A stretch of 36,596 bases of DNA from Lewinellaceae bacterium (GCA_016711435.1 JADJSY010000058.1:1-36596); one strand, 5' to 3'; shown: positions 15,342 to 23,608, counted from the stretch's first letter. The notes: generated by a model not told the origin, from the sequence alone. Numbers and translations: made by a program.

Positions 15342-15815
15342 ATGACTTTCAAATTTTGCAGCCGTACCCTTTTACTCGCCACGCTGTTCCTGGCGCAGCA
15401 GTCCGTTTTTGCCCAGCAGGAAATGCGCTGGGATACCCATGGTGTCGGTTTTATCGTTCCCGAAAACTTTAAAATAGAAACCAATAACGCAGAGGAATAC
15501 ACCGCGTCCAACGACAACCTGTTTCTGAGCATTATTCCGATTCAGGATGAAAACCTGACCACCGACCACCTCGCGGAAGCGGTGGTAGAAATGGCGAAAG
15601 AACTGGAATACGATGTCGTCGATGTAGCCGACGAAGCGAGCATGCAGGACTTTACCGGTTACTATGTCATCGGTCAAAAAGACGGCGTCAATGCGCTCCT
15701 GATGGCCATGATGGATACGGAAAGCAGCACCAACCTGCTTGTTGTCATCGTGTATGCCGACAATTCTGAAAGGATGGCGCTGAAAATAGCGAACAGTTTT
15801 TTCGCATACGACTGA
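15342..15815 (+). CDS. small secreted protein of unknown function
   Basis: A 157-residue exported protein with a signal peptide (residues 1-25, ending SVFAQ) and a mature domain of about 130 residues with a mixed alpha/beta pattern: GVGFIVPENFKIET, NLFLSIIPIQDENLTTDHLAEAV, FTGYYVIGQKDGVNALLMAMMD and SMVV-like strand LLVVIVYADNS. This alternation resembles PsbP/DUF1795-type small domains, but I do not recognise a specific family. It has its own -7 box and is followed by a large palindrome. No catalytic motif is evident. Confidence 0.7.
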   Translation: MTFKFCSRTLLLATLFLAQQSVFAQQEMRWDTHGVGFIVPENFKIETNNAEEYTASNDNLFLSIIPIQDENLTTDHLAEAVVEMAKELEYDVVDVADEASMQDFTGYYVIGQKDGVNALLMAMMDTESSTNLLVVIVYADNSERMALKIANSFFAYD

Positions 15816-15835
15816 TTTTTTGTGAGTTGTGAGAA

Positions 15836-16010
15836 ATCCCGTTTGGCTGTTGTTGTAGTTTGGGCTTTGGTTTTCAGGCATGAATCGAATCGTGTTTGTG
15901 TGTGTTTCTCCTAACTGGATGCCACTAACCGACTAAACACCAACTCACAACGATTACGATTCCATGCCTGAAAAACCAAAGCCCAAACCACAACAACAGC
16001 CAAACGGGAT
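15836..16010. repeat. 175-bp palindrome with 47-bp near-perfect arms
   Basis: ATCCCGTTTGGCTGTTGTTG... (15836-15882) pairs with ...CAACAACAGCCAAACGGGAT (15963-16010), differing by one A/G and one inserted base. Inside, AATCG repeats and GTGTTTGTG/CACCAACTC blocks form a looser second stem. Its TTTCAGGCATG edge is related to TTTCAGGCCTG in the palindrome at 25957-26275, so modules are shared. Outer heptads are nearly absent (GTGAGTTGTGAGAA, 15821-15834). Confidence 0.85.
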
Positions 16011-16050
16011 GTCCCTCACCCTGTTCCGCCCACATTTTTCCAAAAAAACC

Positions 16051-16082
16051 TTTGTTTTTTCATCAGGCAGAGCGTACCTTTG
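16051..16082 (+). promoter_or_regulatory. promoter of rplU-rpmA (TTTG-N20-TACCTTTG)
   Basis: TTTG at 16051-16054 and TACCTTTG at 16075-16082 are separated by 20 bp, an excellent fit to the Bacteroidota -33/-7 promoter. It predicts a leader of roughly 45 nt before rplU. Confidence 0.75.
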
Positions 16083-16131
16083 CCCGCCCTTTCGAGGAGA
16101 GGGTTTTATTCACTAAATTCAAGCAACAAGT

Positions 16132-16443
16132 ATGTTCGCAATTGTTTCCATCGCCGGTCAACAATTTAAAGTTGAGGAAGGTCAGCAGATCTTCGTCCAC
16201 CGGCTGGCAGCGAGTGAAGGGGATTCCGTTTCCTTCGACGCCGTACACCTCATCGAGCATGAGGGCAAAGTCTCCATCGGTACACCGCACATTGGTGGCG
16301 CCAACGTCAAAGCCAGCGTAATTGGCCACGTAAAAGGCGATAAAGTGATCGTTTTCCACAAGAAACGCCGCAAAGGCTATCGCAAGAAAAACGGCCACCG
16401 CCAGTCGTTCACCAAAATCAAAATCGAGTCCATCGCAGGTTAA
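16132..16443 (+). CDS. rplU: 50S ribosomal protein bL21
   Basis: The 103-residue protein is a standard-length bL21, a 50S subunit protein binding 23S rRNA. Family features are MFAIVSIAGQQFKVEEGQ at the start, VHLIEHEGKVSIGTPHIGGANVKASV in the middle, KKRRKGYRKKNGHRQSFTKIKIESI at the end. In many Bacteroidota bL21 carries a C-terminal extension ending in a helix-hairpin-helix domain; here bL21 is short and the extension is found on bL27 instead. It is the first gene of the rplU-rpmA pair, with 66 bases between the genes and a clear promoter ahead. Confidence 0.95.
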   Translation: MFAIVSIAGQQFKVEEGQQIFVHRLAASEGDSVSFDAVHLIEHEGKVSIGTPHIGGANVKASVIGHVKGDKVIVFHKKRRKGYRKKNGHRQSFTKIKIESIAG

Positions 16444-16509
16444 TAAAACCCGGCATGGATCTCCCCGGCAAAAACCATCTCTTCTCATTGACAATTTACT
16501 CTTTGAAAA

Positions 16510-17229
16510 ATGGCACATAAAAAAGGTGTAGGTAGTACCGATAACGGCCGCGATAGTAAAAGTAAGCGCCTCGGTGTAAAACTGTTTGGCGGCCAGGTCG
16601 CCATTGCAGGCAATATTCTTGTCCGTCAGCGCGGCACCCGTTTTCACGCAGGTGAAAATGTATACATGGGACGCGACCACACGCTGCACGCAGCAGTTGA
16701 CGGTATCGTAACATTCAAACGCGGCAAACACGACCGCAGCTTTATCAGCGTCGTTCCCGCAGCAGTGGTGATTGAAACGCAGGTAAAAGAAGTAGTGGCT
16801 CCTGCCGCTCTAAAAGCAGAAAAGCCCGCCGCTCCAAAAAAAGCAGCCGCAGCGCCGGTGGCTGAAGCGGAAGTAGCGGAAGAGCAAGTAGCAGATGTCG
16901 CTCCGGTGGCAGAAGCAAAAGCGGAAGAGAAAAAAGCCGCCGCTCCTAAAAAGGAAAAAGGCCCGAAACTCGACGACCTGAAAATCGTGGAAGGTGTAGG
17001 CCCGAAAATTGAAACCCTGCTCAAAGAAGGCGGTATCAATACCTGGGCTGAATTATCGGAAGCTCCGGTGGATCGCCTGAAAGAGATTCTGGACGCCGCA
17101 GGCCCGCGCTACCAGATACACGACCCCAGCACCTGGCCCGCTCAGGCGAAGTTTGCCGCAGAAGGCAAATGGGAAGAACTGAAGGAATATCAGGACATGC
17201 TGATGGGTGGTCGCGACACAAAAGATTAA
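16510..17229 (+). CDS. rpmA: 50S ribosomal protein bL27 with C-terminal helix-hairpin-helix extension
   Basis: The first ~86 of 239 residues are bL27: MAHKKGVGSTDNGRDSKSKRLG, FGGQVAIAGNILVRQRGTRFHAG and MGRDHTLHAAVDG. A linker rich in Ala, Lys, Glu and Pro (about 88-152) leads to a helix-hairpin-helix domain (about 153-239) with LKIVEGVGPKIETLLKEGGI and a conserved DPSTWPAQAKFAAEGKW. Normal bL27 is about 85-90 residues. The N terminus has no Firmicutes-type cleavable leader. The HhH part may contact rRNA or another protein; the function is not known to me. A terminator with a GCGA loop follows 7 bases after the stop. Confidence 0.93.
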   Translation: MAHKKGVGSTDNGRDSKSKRLGVKLFGGQVAIAGNILVRQRGTRFHAGENVYMGRDHTLHAAVDGIVTFKRGKHDRSFISVVPAAVVIETQVKEVVAPAALKAEKPAAPKKAAAAPVAEAEVAEEQVADVAPVAEAKAEEKKAAAPKKEKGPKLDDLKIVEGVGPKIETLLKEGGINTWAELSEAPVDRLKEILDAAGPRYQIHDPSTWPAQAKFAAEGKWEELKEYQDMLMGGRDTKD

Positions 17230-17235
17230 TAGTTT

Positions 17236-17270
17236 GAAAATGCTGCTTGCGAAAGCGGCATTTTCTTTTT
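17236..17270 (+). terminator. intrinsic terminator of rplU-rpmA
   Basis: GAAAATGCTGCTT (17236-17248), GCGA tetraloop, AAGCGGCATTTTC (17253-17265) with one T/G wobble, followed by TTTTT. Confidence 0.85.
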
Positions 17271-17339
17271 ATAATTGCAGCTCAAAACAGATTCGACATA
17301 AGAAGTTTTTGTTTTCATAGCTTAATTTTTTAGTTGTTG

Positions 17340-17367
17340 CCCCGGCTGTAATTAGTCGGGGTTTTTT
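17340..17367 (+). terminator. second intrinsic terminator, 12 bp before kynureninase
   Basis: CCCCGGCT (17340-17347), loop GTAATT, AGTCGGGG (17354-17361) with one mismatch, then TTTTTT (17362-17367). It lies between the rpmA terminator and the kynureninase ATG at 17380. It is either a back-up terminator or an attenuator in the kynureninase leader. Confidence 0.65.
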
Positions 17368-17379
17368 ATTGCCACCACC

Positions 17380-18643
17380 ATGCAGTTTGACAACCGCCTC
17401 GATGCTGCCCGCCAGGCCGACCAACAAGATCCACTGCGCGCTTACCGCGAGCAGTTTATTTTCCCGCAACACCAGGGGAAAGATTGCCTCTATTTATGCG
17501 GCAACTCGCTCGGGCTACAGCCCAAGGGCGTCCGCCCCGCCATCCTCCGCGAACTCGACCACTGGGCCGAACACGGTGTGGAAGGCCATTTCCGCGGCGA
17601 CATGCCCTGGATGCATTACCACCGGTTTCTGACCGATGCCGCTGCCCGCCTGGTCGGCGCCCTGCCACAGGAGGTGGTCGTGATGAATACCCTGACCACT
17701 AACCTGCACCTGATGATGGTGTCTTTTTACCGCCCCACGGCAAAACGTTACAAAATCGTGATGGAAGCGGGCGCTTTCCCCAGTGATCAGTACGCCATGG
17801 AAAGCCAGGTGCGCTGGCATGGTTACGACCCCGCAACGGCTATTATCGAAGTGGCGCCCCGCACCGGAGAGGATACGTTGCGCACGGAAGATATCCTGCA
17901 AATTATTGAACGAGAAGGAGATAGCATTGCACTCGTCATGTTCGGCGGTGTCAATTATTACACCGGACAATGGTACGATCTGGAAAAAATTGCGGCGGCC
18001 GGACATCGCGCCGGCGCGTACGTCGGTTTCGACCTGGCGCACGCTGCGGGGAATGTACCGCTCCAACTGCACGACTGGGGCGCCGACTTCGCCGTGTGGT
18101 GCAGCTATAAATACCTGAATTCAGGTCCGGGCGGACCTTCGGGTACATTCGTACACGAGCGCCACGCCAACAATCCCGAGCTCCCGCGTTTTGCGGGCTG
18201 GTGGGGGCACGATGAAAACGAGCGTTTTCAAATGAAAAAGGGCTTCAAACCCATGCCCGGCGCTGCGGGTTGGCAACTCAGCAATGCCCAGATTTTCAGT
18301 TTTGCTGCCCACAAAGCCAGCCTCGATCTTTTCGACCAGCGCGGGTATGGAAGCGCTCCGGGCCAAAAGCCTGCAACTGACGGCTTTCCTTGAACGGGTA
18401 CTGGACGAAGCCGACAAGGGCCGGAATATGTATCGCATTATAACCCCACGCGATCCTGCTGCACGGGGCTGCCAGCTATCGCTGCTCACCGATGATCGCG
18501 GCAAGGCGCTGTTTGATTACCTGGCCGAACATGGCGTAGTGGCCGACTGGCGGGAGCCGAATGTGATTCGTTTTGCGCCGACGCCGCTGTATAATTCGTT
18601 TGAGGATGTGTGGCGGTTGGGGGAGTTAGTGCGAAGTTTATAG
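17380..18643 (+). pseudogene. kynU: kynureninase, full length but with one frameshift
   Basis: Kynureninase is a PLP enzyme of tryptophan catabolism that cleaves kynurenine to anthranilate and alanine. Two overlapping frames together give about 420 residues, the family length: 17380 to about 18340 carries LYLCGNSLGLQPKGVR, GVNYYTGQWYDL, FDLAHAAGNVPLQLHDW and the PLP-lysine motif WCSYKYLNSGPGG; from 18341 the next frame continues AGMEALRAKSLQL through NVIRFAPTPLYNSFEDVWRL. Joining needs removal of one base near 18340 (CAGCGCGGG). Both halves are otherwise perfect, so this is a recent frameshift or an assembly error; as written, the product stops at 18393 without its C-terminal quarter. The final codons lie in repeat DNA. 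Confidence 0.85.
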
Positions 18644-18820
18644 TGCGAAGTCCGTTGCAAGTACGAGCAGTGAAGTCCGTTGCAAGTACGAAGTCAACAG
18701 TGCGAGTCGAGGCCGTAGAGCGCGCCGTTTCATGCTTGGTTTTCTCAAACATGAAACGGCGCGCTCTACGGACTTCGGACTTCGCACTGTTGACTTCGTA
18801 CTTGCAACGGACTTCGTACT
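18626..18820. repeat. heptad hairpin (CGAAGTC/CGAAGTG) between convergent genes
   Basis: G-rich units (AGTGCGAAGT, GAAGTCCGTTGCAAGTACG) begin before the kynureninase stop. GTAGAGCGCGCCGTTTCATG (to 18733) pairs exactly with CATGAAACGGCGCGCTCTAC (from 18750) around a short loop, and the right arm continues as GACTTCGGACTTCGCACTG, TTGACTTCGTACTTGCAACG, ACTTCGTACT to 18820, next to the nitroreductase stop (18822-18824). The unit family is that of 2551-2668. Confidence 0.9.
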
Positions 18821-18821
18821 A

Positions 18822-19396
18822 TTAGCGCCAGATCACTTTCTCGCTCACCGGCTCGCGTTTCCCCGCTATCTCCGGCATTTCGTGCCAGCCCATGTAAAAC
18901 AGACCCAGGCAACGCTCCCCTTCACCGAGGTTAAAAAAAGCATTGCCTTCCAGTGCCGCTTTCGGGGTACTCCAGTAACAACCCAGATTGATCGCCGAAC
19001 AGCTCAGCCACATATTTTGAACGGCCATGGCCACGGAAGCAATTTCTTCCCATTCAGGTACCCGAGCCTCGGGGTCGCGGCGCATAATAATGGCGATGAC
19101 GGCGCCGGCGAGCAAGGGATTCTCACCCGCTTTGAGCATTTTTTCTTCGGTAAAATTTTCCGGGGCGGTATTTTTTTGAAAAAACCGGACATATAAACGC
19201 TCAACTCCTGCCGGCTTTCCTCTGAATGAAACACATGAAAACGCCAGGGTTCTGTCAGCCGGTGCGTAGGCGCCCAGTTGGCATTTTCGAGAATTTGTTC
19301 GATGATTGCACGCCCGATTGGTTTTCCGACAATGTATGTTTTTGGAAAAATGGCTCTGCGACGGCGGATGAGATCGGATAAGTCGGTGGCATTCAT
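18822..19396 (-). CDS. nitroreductase-family protein, frameshifted at a poly-A run
   Basis: FMN-dependent nitroreductase fold. From ATG 19396: MNATDLSDLIRRRRAIFP, VGKPIGRAIIEQILENANWAPTHRLTEPWRF (FMN-binding arginines and the family's WAPTH signature), then a second frame: MLKAGENPLLAGAVIAIIM, EWEEIASVAMAVQNMWLSCSAINLGCYWSTP and the C-terminal VSEKVIWR. The break lies at a run of seven T on the + strand (19171-19177); one more base would join the halves into a protein of about 191 residues. A homopolymer slip in sequencing, or contingency-type variation, are both possible. The physiological substrate is unknown. Annotated as one gene needing correction. Confidence 0.8.
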
Positions 19397-19399
19397 ATT

Positions 19400-19604
19400 T
19401 CAGTTATCAGTTATTGGTTATCAGTTATCAGGGGTGTTTCAGGCTGGAGACTGATAAAAGGTAGTCAGTTTTCCTCCTTTTTGTGTAATTATGCGAATAA
19501 TGGGTTATTTGTAAGAGCTTAGGTAAGGGAAAAGGGAATCTCATGTTTACATAAATCCCTAGCCTGAAACACCCCTGATAACTAATAACTGATAACCAAT
19601 AACT
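19400..19604. repeat. heptad hairpin (GTTATCA/GTTATTG/GTTATTA)
   Basis: AGTTATCAGTTATTGGTTATC... (19402 on) plus the inner GGGGTGTTTCAGGCT is complementary to AGCCTGAAACACCCC (19561-19575) and the following TGATAACTAATAACTGATA... to 19604. The units on the two sides differ only by transitions. The loop of about 115 nt is long and unpaired. It separates nitroreductase from radA (both minus), and radA's stop codon (19603-19605) lies in its edge. Confidence 0.85.
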
Positions 19605-20988
19605 AAACAAACAGGGCACTCTTCAATTCCTCCACTTTCCCCAGCGTTTGAATCCGGATGCCGTACCGGTTGGTATCGATCCCTTTCATGCCGTATTTTG
19701 AGACATAAATTTCTTTAAATCCAAGCCGGTCTGCTTCCGTGATGCGCTGTTCGACGCGCTGGACAGCGCGGATTTCGCCGCTCAGGCCTACCTCTCCGGC
19801 GAAACAGATATTGGAAGGAATGCTGACATCCATCAGGCTGGAAATCAGCGACACCACAATGGCGAGGTCGATGGCCGGATCGTCGACCCGGATGCCGCCC
19901 GCCAGGTTGAGGAAAACGTCGTTGATGCTGAAAAAGAAGCCGCAGCGTTTTTCCAGAACAGCCAGCAACATCGACAAGCGGCGCATATCGAAACCCGTGG
20001 CGCTGCGCTGCGGGGTGCCGAATACAGCCTTCGATACCAAAGCCTGGGTTTCAATGAGCATGGGGCGCATGCCTTCCATGGTGGCGGCTACGGCGCAGCC
20101 GCTCAGTTCTTCGTCTTTCTGGCTGAGCAGCAGTTCGGAAGGGTTGCTCACCTCGCGCAGGCCGACGCTTTGCATTTCGTAGATGCCCATTTCGTCGGTA
20201 CTGCCGAAACGGTTCTTTAAGGTACGCAGGATGCGGTATGTATTGTGGCGGTCGCCTTCAAACTGCAACACGCAATCCACGATATGTTCCAGCAATTTCG
20301 GCCCGGCGATGTCGCCTTCCTTGTTGATATGTCCAATCAGGAAAATGGGAACGTTGGTTTCTTTAGCAAAACGCAGGAATTCGCCGGCGCATTCGCGCAC
20401 CTGGGAAATACCGCCCGGCGCCGATTCGAGGTGCGGCGTACTCATGGTTTGAATGGAATCTACAATCATCAGTTGTGGCTGCAATTCCTGGGCCTGCTGG
20501 AGGATTTTGCTGGTATTTGTTTCGGTCAAAATGTAGCATTCTGATGCGAAATCGCCTACGCGGTCGGCGCGCATTTTGATCTGTTCTTCACTTTCTTCGC
20601 CGCTCACGTACAGGATTCTGGCCGGCGTTTTCATGGCCACCTGGAGAAGCAGGGTACTTTTCCCGATACCCGGTTGCCCGCCGATGAGTACCAGCGATCC
20701 CGGCACCACCCCGCCGCCGAGTACCCGGTTGAGTTCCTGGTCGGGTGTAGCGAGCCGGACGGTACCGCCCGTTTTCACCTGCTGGAGCAACACGGCTTTG
20801 GGGGCTTCTGCTTTCCCGTTCGGTCCGGCAGGCGCCCATGATTTCCGCTTTTCCTCGGCAACGGTTTCCTTCTGGATCAGTTCCTCCTGAAACGTATTCC
20901 ACTCGCTGCAATGGGGACATTTGCCCAGCCATTTGGGCGAGGAAGCTCCACAATTGGAGCAAAAAAAGATGGTGCGTGGTTTTGCCAT
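19603..20988 (-). CDS. radA: DNA repair protein RadA
   Basis: RadA (Sms) is a hexameric RecA-like helicase that drives branch migration in recombination. The 461-residue protein is complete: N-terminal zinc finger with Cys10, Cys13, Cys24 and Cys27 (CSNCG...CPHC), Walker A GGQPGIGKST (about residues 92-101), a RadA-specific KNRFGSTDEMGIYEM and a C-terminal Lon-protease-like domain (GGIRVDDPAIDLAIVVSLISS). Its start lies just downstream of the mfd 3' region on the same strand; mfd as read overlaps the first 400 bases in another frame. RadA acts on recombination intermediates and would meet the long palindromes of this genome, but that link is speculation. Confidence 0.95.
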   Translation of the reverse strand: MAKPRTIFFCSNCGASSPKWLGKCPHCSEWNTFQEELIQKETVAEEKRKSWAPAGPNGKAEAPKAVLLQQVKTGGTVRLATPDQELNRVLGGGVVPGSLVLIGGQPGIGKSTLLLQVAMKTPARILYVSGEESEEQIKMRADRVGDFASECYILTETNTSKILQQAQELQPQLMIVDSIQTMSTPHLESAPGGISQVRECAGEFLRFAKETNVPIFLIGHINKEGDIAGPKLLEHIVDCVLQFEGDRHNTYRILRTLKNRFGSTDEMGIYEMQSVGLREVSNPSELLLSQKDEELSGCAVAATMEGMRPMLIETQALVSKAVFGTPQRSATGFDMRRLSMLLAVLEKRCGFFFSINDVFLNLAGGIRVDDPAIDLAIVVSLISSLMDVSIPSNICFAGEVGLSGEIRAVQRVEQRITEADRLGFKEIYVSKYGMKGIDTNRYGIRIQTLGKVEELKSALFV

Positions 20989-23563
20989 AGGGCAAATATA
21001 GTTGAGGTTTGTTTGCCGGGTTGGGGCCCGGCCTGCGCCTTGGGCTCAGAACAAGAATAGATGGAATGAGGGATGAGGAATGGCCGAGGTTGATGTCGGA
21101 AATCACCCTACACCACCTCACCTCATCCCACACCCAAAAACCAAACACCTTCGCCAGCTGCTCCAGCAATCCCTTCACCGCCTTCAAACTCCATACTTCG
21201 TCCTGTACCAGAATGAGGTCTTTATTGGTTTGTTTGAGTGAAATACCCATGATGCGGCCCCGGGTGGCAACCAATTGAGCGATTTTCTGAAAATGCGCGG
21301 TTTCGTAAAACGAGGACTGCGGGTCGCTGACGAAATAGCAGCGGAGTTTGCCACTTTTCAGAATGAGCCGCTCAAAGCCAATTTTTTTACAAACCCATTG
21401 CAGGCGCAAGGCTTCAAAAAGGGCTTCCACAGGTTTGGGCAATTTGGCGCCAAACCTGTCTTTCAGGCGTTTGGCAAAGGCTTCAATCCCTTCTTCATTT
21501 TCAATGGTGTTCAGTTCCGTGTACAGGTTGAGGCGCTCCTGGGTATTGCTCACATACTCGTCGGGAATGAGCATTTCCACATCCGTTTCGATGATAACAT
21601 CCCGGACGTAAGAGCCGCGTTGTGCAATTTCCTCTTTGAACAGGTCTTTAAAATCGGTTTCTTTCAGTTCCTGTATGGCTTCGTCGAGTATTTTCTGGTA
21701 GGTTTCAAACCCGATGTCGGCGATAAACCCCGATTGCTCGCCCCCGAGGAGGTTGCCTGCGCCGCGAATATCCAGGTCGCGCATGGCCACCTGGAAACCG
21801 GAGCCGAGATCGCTGAATTCCTCGATGGTTTTCAGGCGTTTGCGCGCTTCCTGTGTGAGTACGCTCATAGGCGGCGCGAAGAGGTAGCAATATGCTTTGG
21901 CATTGGAGCGGCCCACGCGCCCGCGCAACTGGTGCAGGTCGCTGAGGCCGAACATATCGGCGCGGTTGATAATGATTGTATTCGCATTGGCGATATCGAG
22001 GCCGGTTTCGATGATATTGGTACAGGCCAGCACATCGAATTTGCGGTCGATAAACTCCACCAGTACTTTTTCGAGGTTATCCGCTTCCAATTGCCCGTGC
22101 GCCATCGCCACGTCGACGTCGGGACACAGGCGTTGAATGATTTCGACAATTTTAGGCAGATCGTTCACGCGGTTGTGGACAAAATACACTTGCCCGCCCC
22201 GATTGACTTCGGTGTAAATAATTTCCCGGATCAAATCTTCGTCGAATACGCGGATTTCCGTGTGAATCGGCTGCCGGTTGGGTGGCGGCGTGCGGATGAC
22301 CGACAGGTCGCGCGCAGACATGAGCGAGAATTGCAGGGTGCGCGGAATCGGCGTGGCGGTCAGCGTCAGGGTATCCACGTTAATTTTCAAGGCCCGGAGT
22401 TTTTCTTTGGAAGAAACGCCAAATTTCTGCTCCTCATCTACAATCAGCAGACCTAAGTCCTTGAAACCCACTTCCTTACTAAGCAGCGCATGGGTGCCGA
22501 TCACAATATCGACCTGCCCTGATTTCAATTTTTCCAGCACCTGTTTTTTCTCTTTTGCCGTGCGGAAACGGTTGAGGTAATCGACCGTCACCGGAAATTC
22601 TTTCAGGCGTTCGCTGAAGGTTTTCCAATGTTGCAGCGCCAGAATAGTGGTCGGCACCAGAATGGCTACCTGTTTGCCATCGGTGCAGGCTTTGAAGGCG
22701 GCGCGGATAGCGACTTCCGTTTTCCCGAACCCCACGTCGCCGCAGATGAGGCGATCCATGGGATATTCCTTCTCCATGTCGGCCTTGACGTCGTTGGTCG
22801 CTTTGTACTGGTCGGGGGTGTCTTCGTACACGAAAGATGCTTCCAGTTCCGTTTGCAGGTAGCCGTCGGGCGGGAAAGCGTGGCCTTTAGCGGCCCGGCG
22901 GCCGGCGTACAGTTTGATGAGTTCGGCGGCAATGTCCTTGATGCGTTTTTTAGTACGCGCCTTGAGTTGTTTCCAGGAATCGGAGCCGATTTTGGACAGT
23001 TGCGGGGCCGTGCCTTCCTGTCCGACGTATTTGGAGATTTTATGCAGCGAATGAATGCTGACGTAGAGGATGTCGTTGTTTTTGTAGTTGAGTCGTACGG
23101 ATTCCTGCATTTGTCCGCCGATTTCAATTTTTTGCAGTCCTGCAAATTTTCCGATGCCGTGGTCGATGTGCGTCACATAGTCGCCGGGGGACAGTTCCCG
23201 CAACACCCGGGTAGTGAGGGCCTGCTCTTTGGTGAAACCCTGTCGGATTTTATACTGGTGGTAGCGCTGAAAAATCTGGTGGTCGGTGAGTACCGCAATC
23301 TTCAGGTCTTCATCCACAAAACCTTCGTGGATGGCTGTGTCGACCGGCAAAAACGCCACATCGGCCTTTAATTCTTTAAAAATAGAGGCTAAGCGGTCGA
23401 ACTGTTTGGTGTTTTCGGAGCAGATATAAATCTCATAACCCGCTGTTTTCCACTCATGCAAGGTGCGGATCAGCAGGTCGAAGTTTTTATTAAAAGACGG
23501 TTGGGGGCGGGAGTGAAAAGTAATCGTACCGGGCCTGCCTCCGGCAGCGGCTGTTTGCGTCAT
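20588..23563 (-). CDS. mfd: Mfd-type transcription-repair translocase lacking the N-terminal UvrB-like module
   Basis: Mfd removes RNA polymerase stalled at DNA lesions and recruits UvrA. Present here: D3 (from FHSRPQPSFNKNF, about residues 15-120), the RNA polymerase-interacting domain (GDYVTHIDHGIGKFAGL, from 127), and the RecG-like motor with Walker A GDVGFGKTEV (275-283), DEEQ (376-379), TATPIPRTL and QLRGRVGRSN, plus the C-terminal D7 domain. Absent: the first ~330 residues (D1a-D2-D1b), which bind UvrA. The start ATG 23563 is preceded by an exact -7 box, so the short form looks genuine. Family homology ends near 21147; after that the frame runs through degenerate repeat DNA and into radA to 20588, so the true C terminus is uncertain. 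Confidence 0.8.
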   Translation of the reverse strand: MTQTAAAGGRPGTITFHSRPQPSFNKNFDLLIRTLHEWKTAGYEIYICSENTKQFDRLASIFKELKADVAFLPVDTAIHEGFVDEDLKIAVLTDHQIFQRYHQYKIRQGFTKEQALTTRVLRELSPGDYVTHIDHGIGKFAGLQKIEIGGQMQESVRLNYKNNDILYVSIHSLHKISKYVGQEGTAPQLSKIGSDSWKQLKARTKKRIKDIAAELIKLYAGRRAAKGHAFPPDGYLQTELEASFVYEDTPDQYKATNDVKADMEKEYPMDRLICGDVGFGKTEVAIRAAFKACTDGKQVAILVPTTILALQHWKTFSERLKEFPVTVDYLNRFRTAKEKKQVLEKLKSGQVDIVIGTHALLSKEVGFKDLGLLIVDEEQKFGVSSKEKLRALKINVDTLTLTATPIPRTLQFSLMSARDLSVIRTPPPNRQPIHTEIRVFDEDLIREIIYTEVNRGGQVYFVHNRVNDLPKIVEIIQRLCPDVDVAMAHGQLEADNLEKVLVEFIDRKFDVLACTNIIETGLDIANANTIIINRADMFGLSDLHQLRGRVGRSNAKAYCYLFAPPMSVLTQEARKRLKTIEEFSDLGSGFQVAMRDLDIRGAGNLLGGEQSGFIADIGFETYQKILDEAIQELKETDFKDLFKEEIAQRGSYVRDVIIETDVEMLIPDEYVSNTQERLNLYTELNTIENEEGIEAFAKRLKDRFGAKLPKPVEALFEALRLQWVCKKIGFERLILKSGKLRCYFVSDPQSSFYETAHFQKIAQLVATRGRIMGISLKQTNKDLILVQDEVWSLKAVKGLLEQLAKVFGFWVWDEVRWCRVISDINLGHSSSLIPSILVLSPRRRPGPNPANKPQLYLPYGKTTHHLFLLQLWSFLAQMAGQMSPLQRVEYVSGGTDPEGNRCRGKAEIMGACRTERESRSPQSRVAPAGENGRYRPARYTRPGTQPGTRRRGGAGIAGTHRRATGYREKYPASPGGHENAGQNPVRERRRK
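20993..21000 (-). promoter_or_regulatory. -7 box TATATTTG abutting the radA start
   Basis: Exact TAnnTTTG on the minus strand, only four bases before the radA ATG. If used, the mRNA would have almost no leader. No -33 TTG seen at the usual distance, so the match may be chance. Confidence 0.3.
21060..21146. repeat. degenerate heptad remnant in the mfd 3' end
   Basis: GGAATGAGGGATGAGGAATGG (about 21070-21090 on +) and CACCTCACCTCATCCCACACC with AAAAACCAAACACC (21112-21148) look like opposing arms of GGATGAG and TGTTTGG units seen at 31218 and 12463. They are eroded and are translated in the mfd frame. Confidence 0.5.
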
Positions 23564-23582
23564 GAAATCTGTTTTTGCGTTT

Positions 23583-23590
23583 GCAAAGAT
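23583..23590 (-). promoter_or_regulatory. -7 box TATCTTTG upstream of the short mfd
   Basis: Exact TAnnTTTG on the minus strand, 19 bases before the chosen mfd ATG; predicts a short leader of about 13 nt. Supports the truncated form as the natural transcription unit. Confidence 0.55.
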
Positions 23591-23608
23591 ACCGCATAGG
23601 AGAACAGA

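Noticed and set aside
21275..22456. Long open frame (393 residues) opposite mfd
   Set aside because: Antisense shadow of mfd; the sequence is Phe/Gly/Val-rich with no motif.
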